A stretch of 64,000 nt of DNA, taken from the NCBI RefSeq assembly GCF_020740795.1, contig NC_067282.1, positions 142,648,858 to 142,712,857 of the forward strand. Reading direction: 5' to 3'. Position 1 is the stretch's first letter. Each line of letters starts with the position of its first letter. A program made the translations under genes and the position numbers. The notes beneath the pieces were generated by a model. That model did not search any database. It had not been told where the DNA came from and saw only the letters and a program-made list of their open reading frames with translations. The DNA is from Apus apus. Lineage: Eukaryota; Chordata; Aves; Apodiformes; Apodidae. Positions 52,101 to 62,800 of this stretch are shown piece by piece.

Positions 52101-55014
52101 TAGGGGTTGTTGATGAGCAGCCACCGTACCAAGGCACACAAGCCCAGCTCTGACTGCTGCCTAGGCTCTTCTCTGCAGTGCCCCCATTTACTGCCAGGGA
52201 AAGCAAATGCGTAGTCACTACCTTTTTGCTTTGGGTTCCTTTTAGGTAGCTGAAAACTACTTCTATGTGCCAGATCTGGGCCAGGTCCCTGAGATTGATG
52301 TGCCATCCTACCTGCCAGACCTGCCTGGCATTGCTGCAGATCTTATGTACAGCGCAGATCTGGGCCCCGGCATCGCACCGTCCGCCCCTAGCAGTGCTAT
52401 TCCAGAGCTGCCCACTTTCAACACTGAATCTGTGGAGCCTTTGCAACCAGGTATTTCCAGTCCTGATCCCAGGACCCCGTGAAGGAGGAATGCAGGGATT
52501 GCTAGAAGATCGAGACAAAGCAAAAAGTCACTTGGTGGATTTCAAGCTGGATGTTGGTGATACCTCTGGCTTGTGTTTGGGCTTGAGTAAAAGCTGCAAC
52601 CTGCTCAAGTGCTGGCCAGACTCGGGGCCCCTCCCCTCCCTCACCCCCTACATGGCTAGGGAGGAGGGAGCATGGTCTGCAGGGTGTGCAGGGAGTTAAG
52701 TGCCTCGTGGCAGCCTGGCAGGATGCCCTTGGGAAAGCTGGGCAGGCCCAGTGACAGCTGGGGAGGGCAGAGTAGGGGAGTCTCAAACCCTGCCTGCTGT
52801 TAAGAGACGCTGCACAGGGTGGGAGTGCTCTGCTGCACGGTGCCTGCTGAGGGCTCTGTCTTGCTGCTGAGGCATGTGAAGCTCTGAGATGAAGCTCTCT
52901 GTGTGCTGTCCTCTGGGACTCTAGATGCAACTTCTTTCATCTTTCAGACCTTCAAGATGCTGAGCTACTGCCGCCTCCTCCACCACCACCTCCCCCACCA
53001 CCTCCTGTTATGCCAACTACTGTTCCTCCACCACCACCCCTGCCCCAGTCCACTGCCCCCTCTGAGCCAGCCCGGACAGCGAGTGAGGAGAGCAGCAATG
53101 CAGTGCCTGCAGGTAAGGGCTGGGTATCTCCACAGCTTTGCCAGCAGAATCTATCTGACTCCTTAGTTTCAACCTGTGTCCTTGGTTGGTTCCCTGTGGC
53201 TTCCCAGCCTTCCAGCACAGGAGGGAAGCTGCTCCTTCCTGCTGGGGAGCTGCAAGTGTTCAGTTCTGCCATGATGAGGCTGAGTGTGAGCCTGTCACTG
53301 AGGTGTCTGGGCCTGGCTTACAGTCTCAGGCAGAAGTTGGCAGGATATCAGAGCAGCCCTTTCCCTGGGGATGTGGTTGGGCCTATAGCTGGTGCACTGA
53401 CCTGTGGCTGCTACCTGTCCTTCCTGTTCCTGCAGCTTCGGTTCAGGGAGCCCCAAAGGAGGTGGTGAACCCTTCTATTGGGCGTGCCAGTCTCCTGGAG
53501 TCCATCCGCCAGGCTGGTGGCATTGGGAAGGCCAACCTCCGCAGTGTCAAGGAGAGGAAGCTGGAGAAGAAGAAGCAGAAAGAACAAGAACAAGGTACTG
53601 AGGCTACTTAGCAGAACTGATCTTCCTTGCTCTCTGCCCCAGGCCAGGCAGCTGTACGTCTGGGGGGAGATGGGCTAGCCAGGAGCACAGTGAAGCTAGA
53701 GAGGGGAAAGGCATTGTCTCTCCTCACAGGCTGGTGTAGGTCTTGGGTGTTCCCTGTTCATCCAAAGCTCTGTGAACTTGCTAAACCCCATCTGCCATGG
53801 CATTCATGTTCTTGATGGAGACCCATTCTGTTTCAGGGCATGTGTAGAAGTTTCACACCTGCTGCATGGGGGACAGACACAAAGGAAACCCTGGGGCCAA
53901 GATGGGCAGGACCAGGCTGGTCTGAGCATGTTGGTTTAGGTAGCTGGGGAGGTTGTTGCTGGAGTTGGCTTGGCAGAATGAGACTGCAAATGCCTAGCCC
54001 CTCTTGCCTCTCAAGGAATTCCACTCTTAAGATTTTCCCAGAGATGTTGTTACCCTGCAGTGTTTTCCTGACCTGAAACTGGACTACACTGGGAAAGATT
54101 GGGGTGGGATACAAGATTAGAGGTTTGGTGGGTTTCTTTTACATAATCTGAAGTCAGTATTGCAGGAGAGTGCTTTTGCTGTAGTGCTAAGTTCAGACTG
54201 ACATTCCTTATTGTCTGACTTGTTTTGCTGTTTCAGTGCGAGCTACAGGACAAGGTGGCGATTTGATGTCAGACCTCTTCAACAAACTGGTGCTGAGGCG
54301 CAAAGGTACTTACTGTCCTGCAGGGTGGGCTACTCCTTCTCCCTAGGAAAGAGGGAGAACCCTTTCTGGCACCTCAGTGGAGTAGTCAGCCACAGCCCTA
54401 GGAACAGGGACACTATGCCTGGCAAGTGTGCCACAGCGTGGCTGGAGTGTCTTTACAGAGTGAACAGGGGAATCTCCACCTCAAGTCCCACTGGAGGCAC
54501 TGGAAGAGGTTTTGTAAAGCAGAGGACAGGCATGGAAAGCAACCTCTGAGGAAGGGACAGTGGTGCCTTTTTTAATCCAGTGTAGGGGCACCTGAGATAC
54601 CCCAAAGCCTTGGCGCATACCTGGGGCATTTAGGGCCAGTGTTGCCCCTCAGTACCTGGCACAGGGCAGAGGAAGTCACGAACTTGCTCAGGTGGAGTTC
54701 AGTGAGCCCTTGTGGAGGGCTGTGGTGGCCTTAAAGCATGTTGGCTGATGTGCTTGCCTGGGTGCTGGAGCAGTGGTGTGATATGTCATTTTCTCCTTCC
54801 CCTTTGCTGAGCCTCTGTGTGCTCTAGTCTCCAGGTGTCACTCACTGGTGCTTTTCCTTCCTTCTCAGGTATTTCAGGGAAAGGGCCAGGAGCCTCTGGA
54901 AATACGGATGCCCCTGGAAGTCCTGCCAGTGCCTTTGCTCGTATGTCGGACTCAATACCACCCCTTCCACCCCCACAGCAGCCTGTGGGGGATGAGGATG
55001 ACTGGGAGACATAG
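24953..55014 (+). CDS. WASHC1: WASHC1, WASH complex subunit 1 (ten coding exons, 474 aa)
   Basis: WASHC1 is the nucleation-promoting factor of the WASH complex. On endosomes, with WASHC2-5, it activates Arp2/3 to build branched actin for retromer-dependent sorting. Joined exons: 24953-25101, 44799-44910, 45614-45760, 50051-50187, 51106-51241, 52246-52450, 52948-53112, 53436-53594, 54237-54305 and 54869-55014 (1425 nt). Every junction is GT-AG and in phase. The ATG is the first after the acceptor and gives MATVAQKHF, aligning with the family N-terminus. Seen in order: the N-terminal WASH homology region ([30 protein letters not shown]), a linker with K220 in SITKRGQL, a 12-proline run (304-315), a WH2 segment (about 367-388, [14 protein letters not shown]), a central helix (about 412-428, [10 protein letters not shown]) and the acidic tail DEDDWET. 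Length matches the usual 465-475. K220 corresponds to the ubiquitinated lysine known in mammals. The gene looks intact. Confidence 0.97.
26295..26311. repeat. T17 homopolymer
   Basis: A run of 17 T residues in WASHC1 intron 2, followed by CCCC. It could be the reversed poly-A tail of a retrocopy, but no homologous gene sequence is recognisable upstream on the minus strand. Confidence 0.7.
37371..37738 (+). repeat. CR1 LINE 3' fragment
   Basis: Recognisable CR1 blocks are 'agcctgcagaagaaaaggctc', 'ggggaaacctt', 'ggaacaggttgcccaga', 'gatgccccatccctg', 'ggtccttgccaaccc' and the terminal 'attctatgatac'. It is 5'-truncated, in the same orientation as WASHC1, and more diverged than the reversed copy at 24044. 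Short open frames on either strand here are repeat shadows. Confidence 0.93.
39739..39753 (+). repeat. (CAA)5 microsatellite
   Basis: Five CAA units flanked by A runs, in WASHC1 intron 2. Confidence 0.75.
44799..44910 (+). CDS. WASHC1: WASHC1 exon 3
   Basis: The acceptor 'gcttcctag' is followed by G completing the arginine codon, then [19 protein letters not shown] and [18 protein letters not shown]. The donor AAG|GTAGTG is in phase 0. The exon encodes the coiled N-terminal segment that packs in the complex; [16 protein letters not shown] is nearly invariant in the family. Confidence 0.96.
45614..45760 (+). CDS. WASHC1: WASHC1 exon 4
   Basis: The acceptor is 'tttctccacag' and the exon is 147 nt, phase 0 to phase 0. 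It encodes [20 protein letters not shown], then [20 protein letters not shown] and [20 protein letters not shown] is a family signature. The donor is CAG|GTAAGG. Confidence 0.97.
45761..50050 (+). other. WASHC1: WASHC1 intron 4 (4.3 kb)
   Basis: No exon or classified repeat is recognised. A GC-richer stretch near 46800-47050 gives long shadow frames on the minus strand (46736-47146), and frames at 47319-47816 likewise show no domain. Confidence 0.8.
50051..50187 (+). CDS. WASHC1: WASHC1 exon 5
   Basis: The acceptor is 'tcttcttgcag'. The exon encodes [33 protein letters not shown] and [13 protein letters not shown]; the last codon is split as TT|G. The donor is GTGAGA at 50188. DDAEEGLG and [12 protein letters not shown] are family signatures. 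Reading through the donor would give an immediate TGA stop. Confidence 0.96.
51106..51241 (+). CDS. WASHC1: WASHC1 exon 6, with K220
   Basis: The acceptor is 'ctctgctgttag'. It encodes [36 protein letters not shown] and TKRGQLDRQ. Counting from the ATG, this exon ends exactly at residue 227, which places lysine 220 in the ITKRG sequence. It is the counterpart of the mammalian K220 that is modified by K63-linked ubiquitin (MAGE-L2/TRIM27). The donor is CAG|GTGAGA. Confidence 0.96.
52246..52450 (+). CDS. WASHC1: WASHC1 exon 7
   Basis: The acceptor is 'ttccttttag'. It encodes [60 protein letters not shown] and ESVEPLQP; the next codon is split as [16 protein letters not shown] is a hallmark of WASH. 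The donor is CAG|GTATTT. Confidence 0.97.
52948..53112 (+). CDS. WASHC1: WASHC1 exon 8, polyproline exon
   Basis: The acceptor is 'atctttcag'. It encodes DLQDAELL followed by 12 prolines (residues 304-315), VMPTTV, five further prolines, and the serine-rich [17 protein letters not shown]. Polyproline here is the expected profilin- and SH3-accessible linker before the VCA module. Proline codons are mixed (CCG, CCT, CCA, CCC), an interrupted CCN repeat. The donor is CAG|GTAAGG. Opposite-strand glycine-rich frames are shadows. Confidence 0.95.
53436..53594 (+). CDS. WASHC1: WASHC1 exon 9, WH2 exon
   Basis: The acceptor is 'gttcctgcag'. It encodes [38 protein letters not shown] and [15 protein letters not shown]. 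The segment [19 protein letters not shown] is the WH2 (verprolin homology) actin-binding helix plus its extended LRSV motif. A lysine-rich stretch follows. The donor is CAAG|GTACTG, phase 1. Confidence 0.97.
54237..54305 (+). CDS. WASHC1: WASHC1 exon 10, central (Arp2/3) helix
   Basis: The acceptor is 'gctgtttcag'. The 69-nt exon encodes [20 protein letters not shown] and RRK; the next glycine codon is split. [18 protein letters not shown] is the central amphipathic element that contacts Arp2/3. The donor is AAAG|GTACTT. Confidence 0.96.
54869..55014 (+). CDS. WASHC1: WASHC1 last exon, acidic tail and stop
   Basis: The acceptor is 'ccttccttctcag'. It encodes [38 protein letters not shown] and VGDEDDWET, then TAG at 55012-55014. 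The acidic tail with its conserved tryptophan is the Arp2/3-activating A segment. It ends DDWET where mammals end DDWES, a conservative change. Confidence 0.97.
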
Positions 55015-55270
55015 ATGGGGTCAGTTGAGTGTCTGTGTGAATCCCAGGACGCTTGAACCTTTGAGAGACACCAGCCTGTGGATGTAGCTATTGGAGGGTG
55101 GGCACTGACATTGCAAAGGGACCCTGTGGTTTCTCCTTGAAGATGAGCAGGAGCAACAGGAGCCAACTGCTGCCGAGATGATAGTTACCAACAGGGGTTT
55201 TTCTTCTGTTGTGTTGTTTTCCACCCCAAAGACTACTTTCCATCTCAAATGCTGCTGCTCACGCTGGCAC

Positions 55271-55276
55271 AATAAA
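55271..55276 (+). terminator. WASHC1: Proximal polyadenylation signal of WASHC1
   Basis: Canonical AATAAA 257 bases after the stop codon, followed within 50 bases by a GT-rich stretch ('ggtggtctgtgctc'), as expected for a downstream element. Confidence 0.8.
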
Positions 55277-55598
55277 TCCTGCCTTAGCTAGCAGGCAGTG
55301 GGGTGGTCTGTGCTCAGAGGATCAGAACTAGCATTGCTCCTGATTTAAAGGGCCCTGGGTCTTTCCTAATGTGACTGGTGATGACTGCAAAAGCATCTCT
55401 TGCAGGCAAACAGCCCTTGCCTCATTTGTCTCCTTGCTGCTTGCCTGAAGCTCCCACTTGCTTGTCTGTCGCTAGAAGAAAGAATGAGTGTGCATGTCCC
55501 TTTGTGGGGGGTCTAATTCCTGGTGCCTCTGCACACAATGGTTTCTTTCTTTACCTGGCTTATGGTAATTCTTTGCCTGTTGCTGTCTGAAAAATTTT

Positions 55599-55604
55599 AA
55601 TAAA
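55599..55604 (+). terminator. WASHC1: Distal polyadenylation signal of WASHC1
   Basis: A second canonical AATAAA, 328 bases after the first, followed by 'gcaggtctttgcagcctttg'. Alternative 3' ends of about 0.27 and 0.6 kb are predicted. Confidence 0.7.
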
Positions 55605-56276
55605 GTTGAAGGCAGCAGGTCTTTGCAGCCTTTGCCCTGGCAAAAGCAGGATGTGTGCTCAATTAAAAGAGTGTTATGGGAAAGCCCAGCTGTCTACTCT
55701 CCTCAGGCAGGAGCTGCCTTACAACCCAGCACCACCAGCCCCAGGGCTGGAGGGCACCAGCTGTTACACAGATGCCCCCCAGTCCCTCTGCTGCCTTCAC
55801 TGGCATTGAGGCCAGACAGTGGAGTGTGTACCTACAGAAAGGGCAGGAGACACACCACAAAGTTTCTCAGAAGCAGCTGTTTCTCTCCCTGTGGGGCTAA
55901 TTAACATATAAGGAGTGGGTAACAGCTCTGTGTGTAATTGTAAGTGCTTTCCTCATTGTGAAGAGCCCCAAGAAGTAACATCCAGCTGCTGACACTGGCA
56001 AGGCAGCAAAAGAAGCTCCTGGGAAGAGGTTTGCTCAGGATGACAGAAAGAGCTGGGCACAGCTGTGGGGTTACATAGGCATCCCTGTTGTGGTGTCTGC
56101 CTTCCAGCACTGACCCATGAACCTAGGAAAGAACCCCAGGAAGGTTACACACACACACACACAGAGAAGTTTTCCACATTTTCCACAGAAAGTTAGCCTA
56201 TGCAGTAAAAAAGGCTGAGCAATCCTGTGTGTAAGCATGATCAAATGAGAAATGCTATGCTGTATTATGGCTAATC
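55605..56276. other. Short intergenic gap between convergent genes
   Basis: About 0.67 kb separates the distal WASHC1 signal from the distal DDX11 signal candidate. It contains an (AC)8 microsatellite at 56147-56162 and no recognised gene. Transcription from both sides probably reads into it. Confidence 0.7.
56147..56162. repeat. (AC)8 microsatellite
   Basis: Eight AC dinucleotides between 'aaggtt' and 'agagaag', in the gap between the convergent genes. Confidence 0.85.
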
Positions 56277-56282
56277 TTTATT
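56277..56282 (-). terminator. DDX11: Candidate polyadenylation signal of DDX11
   Basis: TTTATT on the + strand, that is AATAAA on the DDX11 strand, 558 bases past the DDX11 stop. An ATTAAA variant on the same strand at 56561-56556 would give a shorter 3'UTR of about 0.3 kb. Which is used cannot be told from sequence. Confidence 0.6.
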
Positions 56283-56840
56283 CCCTTTGAAAGAATGAGC
56301 CAAGAATCTCTTGCCTGCTTGAAGCAAGGTAGAAAGAAGGGGTAAGAACTGTTACTCATGGCTGCCGTGTCTCTCCTCAGCCTGACTGTGTCATCCCAAC
56401 ATGACACAAAGTAATGGCCTGGTAGTTTACAATTTTTGTGAAACTTGCTATGTTTTTGTTAGTCATCAAGCCCCCTGCACTTGGTGGTTGACAAGGCAGA
56501 TGTGTTCATCCAAAATAATTATACTCCACAAATGTAAGTGTTTGGGTTGAAAATATTTAATAGCTTTAAATAAAAACCTAACAGCTATAAACAAAGAGAA
56601 GCTTGCTGCTACTGCCTTCCCCTGCCTCAGGCCTACAACCAGGTCCCCCCCTGCTTATGATACTGAAGGCTGTCTCGCTGTCATAGAGCTCAGGTACTGA
56701 ATAGCAAACATCCACAAAGGAGGCAGAAGGCAGAAAGTCACAAGCTCCTTGGCACAGAAAAGCAGAAACTTGTGTGGCTTCAGGTGGTCTTCCGAGGTGT
56801 CGCGCAGAGAGGTGACCTCCAGCCTGTTCTCCAGTCTACA

Positions 56841-56870
56841 TCAAGAAGTGTCTAGCTTCCCTCGATGGAA
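56841..56870 (-). CDS. DDX11: DDX11 last coding segment
   Basis: The acceptor is 'gtgtgttcctag'. Ten codons follow: FHRGKLDTS and TGA at 56843-56841. This aligns with the human C-terminus KFHREKSASS, where the lysine is the last codon of the preceding exon. The micro-sized coding part makes it easy to miss. Confidence 0.88.
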   Translation of the reverse strand, partial: FHRGKLDTS

Positions 56871-59800
56871 CTAGGAACACACAAAATCAGACAGTTTGTC
56901 TCTGGCCTTACTCTAAAGTGAAAGATGAGTACAGTGGGATACAGCTTTGGTAGCCCTACAAAAGATATAACTTCTGACCTTTCTTAACTCTGCAAATGCT
57001 GATCCAAAAGCAGTTTTCACCTGGGTTCTCTCCCTGATCCACTGTGGCAGTTTGTTAAAGATGGCAGGACGTGCATACCTGTGGTCCAGGAGCAGGATGC
57101 TTGCAAAGTCCTTCTGATGGCGAATGGCTCTGCCTGTACAGGGTGGACAATCACATAAAAATGGCCCACTCATGTGTGTTCTCAGGCATGGAAGCTCATG
57201 TTCCCATCACTTCTATTTAAGTCTAATGGTAACATGCTCTTTTTCCCCACCCTCCTACTCCAGTGCAGTCACATTTCATATCCCCCAGTCTGTCCAAGGA
57301 AGGATGAATTACCTATTGACTGGTTTACTGCCTTCATGCACAGGTTTTCAATCAGCACTCTGCTAGGTGCCTGGCCAGCAGCTGTGGGCTGGGAAGGAGA
57401 GAAATAGGCAAGACTGAACACAAGGCAGATGTAAATCAAACCAGGGAGTCTTAATGACAAAGTGAGGCAAATGCCTTTATCCCTGCAGCGTGATTGGGTG
57501 GCCAAGGAGACCCTAAGCCGAGAGTAAAGAGGGACAGGAGAAAGGATGCAGGCAGAAGACTATTGAGCATTCACAAAAAGCCAGCCAAAGGCCCCCTTGA
57601 AGGCAGAAAGCTTGTCCCCAAGCTGTCCAGGAACAGCATCTCTAGCAGGCAGTGAGAAAAAACAAGTGAGCCAAGAGTGATCCCTCTTGATCAGTTTCTG
57701 CCACCCTGCATCCTTCTCTGGGGTGAAGGGATCTATCTCCCTTTGGAACTGAGTGGTCCCAGGGAGCCCCGGCAGCATTTCTCTACTGAGCTTCTTCCCT
57801 GTGTTTAGGACCACCTGTACATGTACAGCATGGAGAAGACTGTGCTCTTGGTACCTCACAGTCTGGGAAATGAGGACAAGCTGAGAGAAAAAAAATATTT
57901 GAAGGCAGCCCTGGGACTTGTGTGCTGGGAGGAAAGTTCATAGTAAAAAGCCAAAGTGAAAGAGGCAGAGGTGTAAGAGTCTCTGTTACCATTGTTTTGT
58001 CAAGCCAAGTCATTTTTTCCTGGAGCTCTGGAGATTTAATGTTGGGGTAAGGCATTCCCACCATAATCACACACCTGCAAGGGGCAAGGGAGGACTGCAT
58101 TATTCTTAGTGTCTCATCCTAGAGTGCTTTGCCAACAGACTGATAAATTAGAGGTCACTGCCCCCCTGAAAGATGGCCAGCCCCAAAAACCGAAGGCAGC
58201 AATAAAGCACAGCAGTCTGACAAGCACGTTCTGAACAGAAAGCTGCAGAGGGATTCAGGGTGTCAGAACAGGGAATTATGCAGCACAGCAAGCCTAACTG
58301 CATTACTCACATGGAAAGTAGTCTGGACTAGTGGGTTTTACACCACTCAGCAGACCTGGTCCTGTTGGTTTAAGCACCAGCGCAAGCCACATGCTCCCCA
58401 GGATCTTCTATCTATGCAAGTACTGACATGTCCACCCTGCTTGCAGTCAACTGCAGCACAAGCCCAGTGCTCACCTTTCCAAGAAGCAGCCTTACCTTCC
58501 CAGGTCATCAGAGAAGTTGATGCCTTCACTCATTTTGCCTCCAACTACAGAAAGCAGCAGGGCCCCTGTCATCTGTCCTCCTGCCTGGCTGCAGCGCTGC
58601 AGGAGAGGGACCGGCAACTTACACCAGAGTAGGGAAAATGTCTGTTTCAGAAACACTCCCACATCCTGGGCTAGAGCCCTCTTTCCTTGTTAAAAGCTGT
58701 GCTGCCCTTAGCAGCACTCCCATATGCAGTTGGAGTGCCACATGCCTGCCAGCTCAACTTACCTTTATGCACTTTGCATATTCCACCAGCACCTGCTCCA
58801 CCTGGTTGGCTTTCTTAGGCTCCTGAAAGATCTGTTACAGGCAGTGTGTCAGTTGCAGCAACAGGAAGCACAGAGTTTAAAGAAAGCAAAAAAATTACTC
58901 CCATGCCACTAAACTGCACATGAAACTAAGATGAGGGAAGGCAAATTGTCTGGCAGAACAACTTGACCAGCACCTTTCCCCTCCACCCTGGAAATGCACT
59001 TCATGTCCTCTATAGTACTTTTCACCCGAGCTCTGAAGGGAGCAGCAGCTGTTCCTGCCCATCCAACATCCCCTTTCAGCTTTGGCAGACTTGGCTAATT
59101 CTGCAAGAAGTTACAAGTCACCTGAGAGGTGAAAGGCAGGAAAGCAATGTGCACCTCTCCACCTATGAAAAGAGATCCAGCAGGATGAGGAGACCCTCCA
59201 GCTGCAGTATCTTGGAGGACAGTGACAGGAGCAATCAATTGAGATCACCAATTCCAATAGCTCCCCTTGCCTAGTGAATAAGTAAGTTTTCTATGCAAAG
59301 CATACATAAAGTAATATTTCTTTATGTTATTCTAGCATGTCTAATTAGTTACTTAAAGTCCCTGCAGTTAATTAAGCTGCATTTTGATAGATGCTGCACT
59401 TTGGCCTAAATCACAAGTTGTTTTCCTAGTAAACAAGAGGTGCAACATCTGTCTTTCCTGTGACAGTAAGGAACCTAAAGGATGCATGTTCTCTTGGTTA
59501 GCAAGAAGTCCTATCAAATTCTACCAACCAGAATCAGTCTTTCAGTAGAAAAATAAATGGCACTTCCATATACAAGCCAAAACAAATTAATTTAAACAGT
59601 AGATGCTAAATCCTATCATTTAATTTTCCTTGTGTAATTTATATATAATCTCAGTGTAATCTCACCACAGCCACCTCAGGAAAGACTTTAACCTTCCTTT
59701 GCTATGATATGATCTTGCGTGTGGGCAGCTGAAAGTCACACTTGCTGCGCTTCTACCAAATTGCTTTGCTAACACACATCCAATTTGCTGGAGACTGCAA

Positions 59801-62800
59801 AGACCAAACAAGAACAAACCAGAGTTGAAAGGCAGAACAAGCTGCGTGATAGTGGCACAAAGCCTTGGTGGCCCCAGGCAGGCTGCTGGGACCCTGACAG
59901 AACACACCTGAAAGGCACTATGAGCAATAGCTGTACAAACACACGTAGAAGCTGAAGCACAGTGCTTCCACCACAGAAACCTACAGGCAGATCTACATGC
60001 CAGAATGCCTGCACCAAGGCTGGGAAATACCTGGGACTGTGCTCTCCTAATCCACCTGGTCAGTTATTTAGCTTTTGGTAAGCAGAAGTCACAGCCAGGG
60101 TATACATAATGTGGGGTTTTTTTGCCCCTGGCGTATGATCCAAGATCCCTGTCCCATGCCCTGGGATAGTCAGACTGCCTGACCTTCAGTACCCAACCTT
60201 CAAATACCTGGGAAAGTCATTGCAAAAGATTGTATTTGCAGTGATCTCCCTATTTAATGTTTCTCATCACTTCTTCAACACCACTGCTAGTCTTAATTCT
60301 CATCTCTGCACTTCTACCAGAAAAAAAACACCACCTTTTCTCCTGTGAACTGCAGTCTGGTCCCAGACTGCCTAGTCCCTGGTTGTGCTGGTCTGTGTTC
60401 AAGGGACACATAGCTGAGCCTGGGAGAAACAAATTCCCTGTAAGAGCTGAACTTGAACAGCCCCCCAGCTGCACAGGAAGAAGCCTGCTGGTTACAGAAA
60501 GTGAGGATTGTCTCCCCTGGCGGCCTCTTCACAGACTGTGCACTTCAAGAATCTATAGCTGCATTTAATCTAATTTAGATCCCAGCTCAGTGATCAGCTG
60601 CCTGGGAAGTATCATTTATTCATTACTGGAGGGATTGGCTAGATAAACATCCGCTCTGTTCTGCTATGCGGAGTAGAACAACTGGGTGAGAGGCCTGTAA
60701 TACATAGATAATTGTTTGGGTTTTGAAACCTCAATTTAAAGTACCAACTGCCCCTGGCTGCACAATTACCTTCTTCTTAGTTGCCAGGCGGGTGAGCAGC
60801 CCCATCTTCTCCCAATGTGTATACACCTGCTTCTCATATTCATAGGAGGGGAAGAAGCACACCACACCCCCTGGGACCACATTGCACAGGTTGCAAAGGA
60901 TTCGACCCGTCTCATCCATCTGCAAATGAGACAAGAGCATATTGCAGCTGACAGCAGTCCCAGCTAATGCCATTTCTAATTCTGTCCTCAATCCCAGGAG
61001 CACACCTCCAGTGACAAGCCTTAGGGGAGGGAAAAAAGTGGAAATACATCAGGTTTAAAAGAGTTCTCTATGTGAAGCTGGGCGTCACCAAAACACTCTT
61101 CACTGCTTGGCCTCTCCTCCTAATTCAGTTTCTGTTACTGCTGTGGAACAGTCATTATTCAGGAAACTATAGTTTATGTCAATTGTCCCAGTGAATGGGA
61201 CCTGTCACACTAGAACAGATATGGAGAGCTAGCTAGCACATCTGGTAGAGACTCTGGAGAGGCAGAGCAGAGTGTCTGGCCTGGGGTACTTACTGGCCCA
61301 CCAAAGAAGGGAAAAGATAAGAAACATCTGCTGCTGGTTTGAGCTGTTCTCTGCAGGGCTGCCAGGCTCCACTGTCACTGAGCCCTTCCAACAGTGAAGC
61401 ACAGTCAGAAAGCTCCTTTTGATGCCCAGCACACAAGTGCAGGACCTCAGTTTGGACAAACTAGAGTGGTCAGTATTCCTTGTCTCCAATAGCTACCTCT
61501 GAGGAAGCAGCTCAAAACCCCTTCTGTTGCTACTCTTTCCCAACTACTTAACAAAACCCTTGTCCCAAACCCTATGGATTTCCCTTGCCAGGGCTTTTGG
61601 TAAGCCCACCTTTCAGAGAGCACACTACTCTATGCAACATAAGCAAGCAAAGCAAAAAAGAGATGCCAAGGAAGAGAAAAAAGGAAGGACTGACCATCTG
61701 GGGCAGGTCCCTCGTCTGGTAGGTGAACTCCAGCTGCTGGCTGGAAGGACCACTGCAGAGGATAATGGGTAAAATGTTTTCTGGAGGAATGACATGTCCT
61801 GGAGACAAAAACAGGTAGTGAGAGTCATGAAACCTCATCAGCTGAGGAGCTGTACCTTCCTGGAGTGAGACACACCTTTGCCTGGCTAAGTCAAAGCACC
61901 CAAGTCATTCAGCTGCTCTGCCTCCCACTCCCTCGGCCCCTGGGAAGAAGACACAGCACCCTGCCTGCCAGCACAGGCCAACACCCCCGAGGGAGCTCAG
62001 AGCGCCCCTGCGCTGCCTTCCTTTCTAGGGAAGATGTGACGTCGCTTCGAGCGCTCAGAAAACAGGACCGAAGGCAAAAAAGGGCAACGCTCGGGTCTCG
62101 CAAAGACAGGCTCCGACCCCTCCCGGTCCGCCCCGGCCCGCTCACCGCAGGAGAACTCCACGAGGCGCGCAGGGTCCAGGCCCGCACGGGACAGCAGCTG
62201 CTGGCGGAAATCGGCCACCTGTGAACCAGGAGCCGGGTGAAGGGCCAGCGGCCCGAGAGGCGCACCGGCTGCAGCGGTGCTGCTCCTCGGGCACCGGTGC
62301 CGAGGCAGCCGCCCAGCGCTGCTCACCGCGATTGCGGCACAGGGCGGCGGGATGAGGAGCGCCGGGCGCGCCAAGCAGGGAGTGCGGGAGCACAGGGCAC
62401 GCAGAAGGAGCCTGCGCGCATCCCGCAGGGCCAGGCAGTGCCCGGAGCCGCTGCCGAGCGGAGCCCACCTGCCTGGGCAGCCCCGCTGCCGGCAGAGCCC
62501 CCAGCCCCGGGCAAAGCACCCAGCCCCGGGAACGGCCCCCCGCCCTGGGCACAGCCCCCCCAGCCCCGGGCAGAGCCCCCCCCAGCCCCGGGCACGGCCC
62601 CCCCAGCCCCGGGCACAGCCTCCCCAGCCCCGGGCAGAGCCCCCCCCAGCCCCGGGCAGAGCCCCCCCCAGCCCCGGGCAGAGCCCCCCCCAGCCCCGGG
62701 CACGGCCCCCCCAGCCCCGGGCACAGCCTCCCCAGCCCCGGGCAGAGCCCCCCGCCCGTCCCGGCGCCTCCGCTCCGGGCGGAGCGGTAGCGCCCCCTGC

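Larger units (their letters stand above)
55015..55604 (+). other. WASHC1: WASHC1 3' untranslated region
   Basis: The region runs from the stop codon to the distal polyadenylation signal. It includes both candidate signals and no further coding potential recognised. The short frames in it are shadows. Confidence 0.8.
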
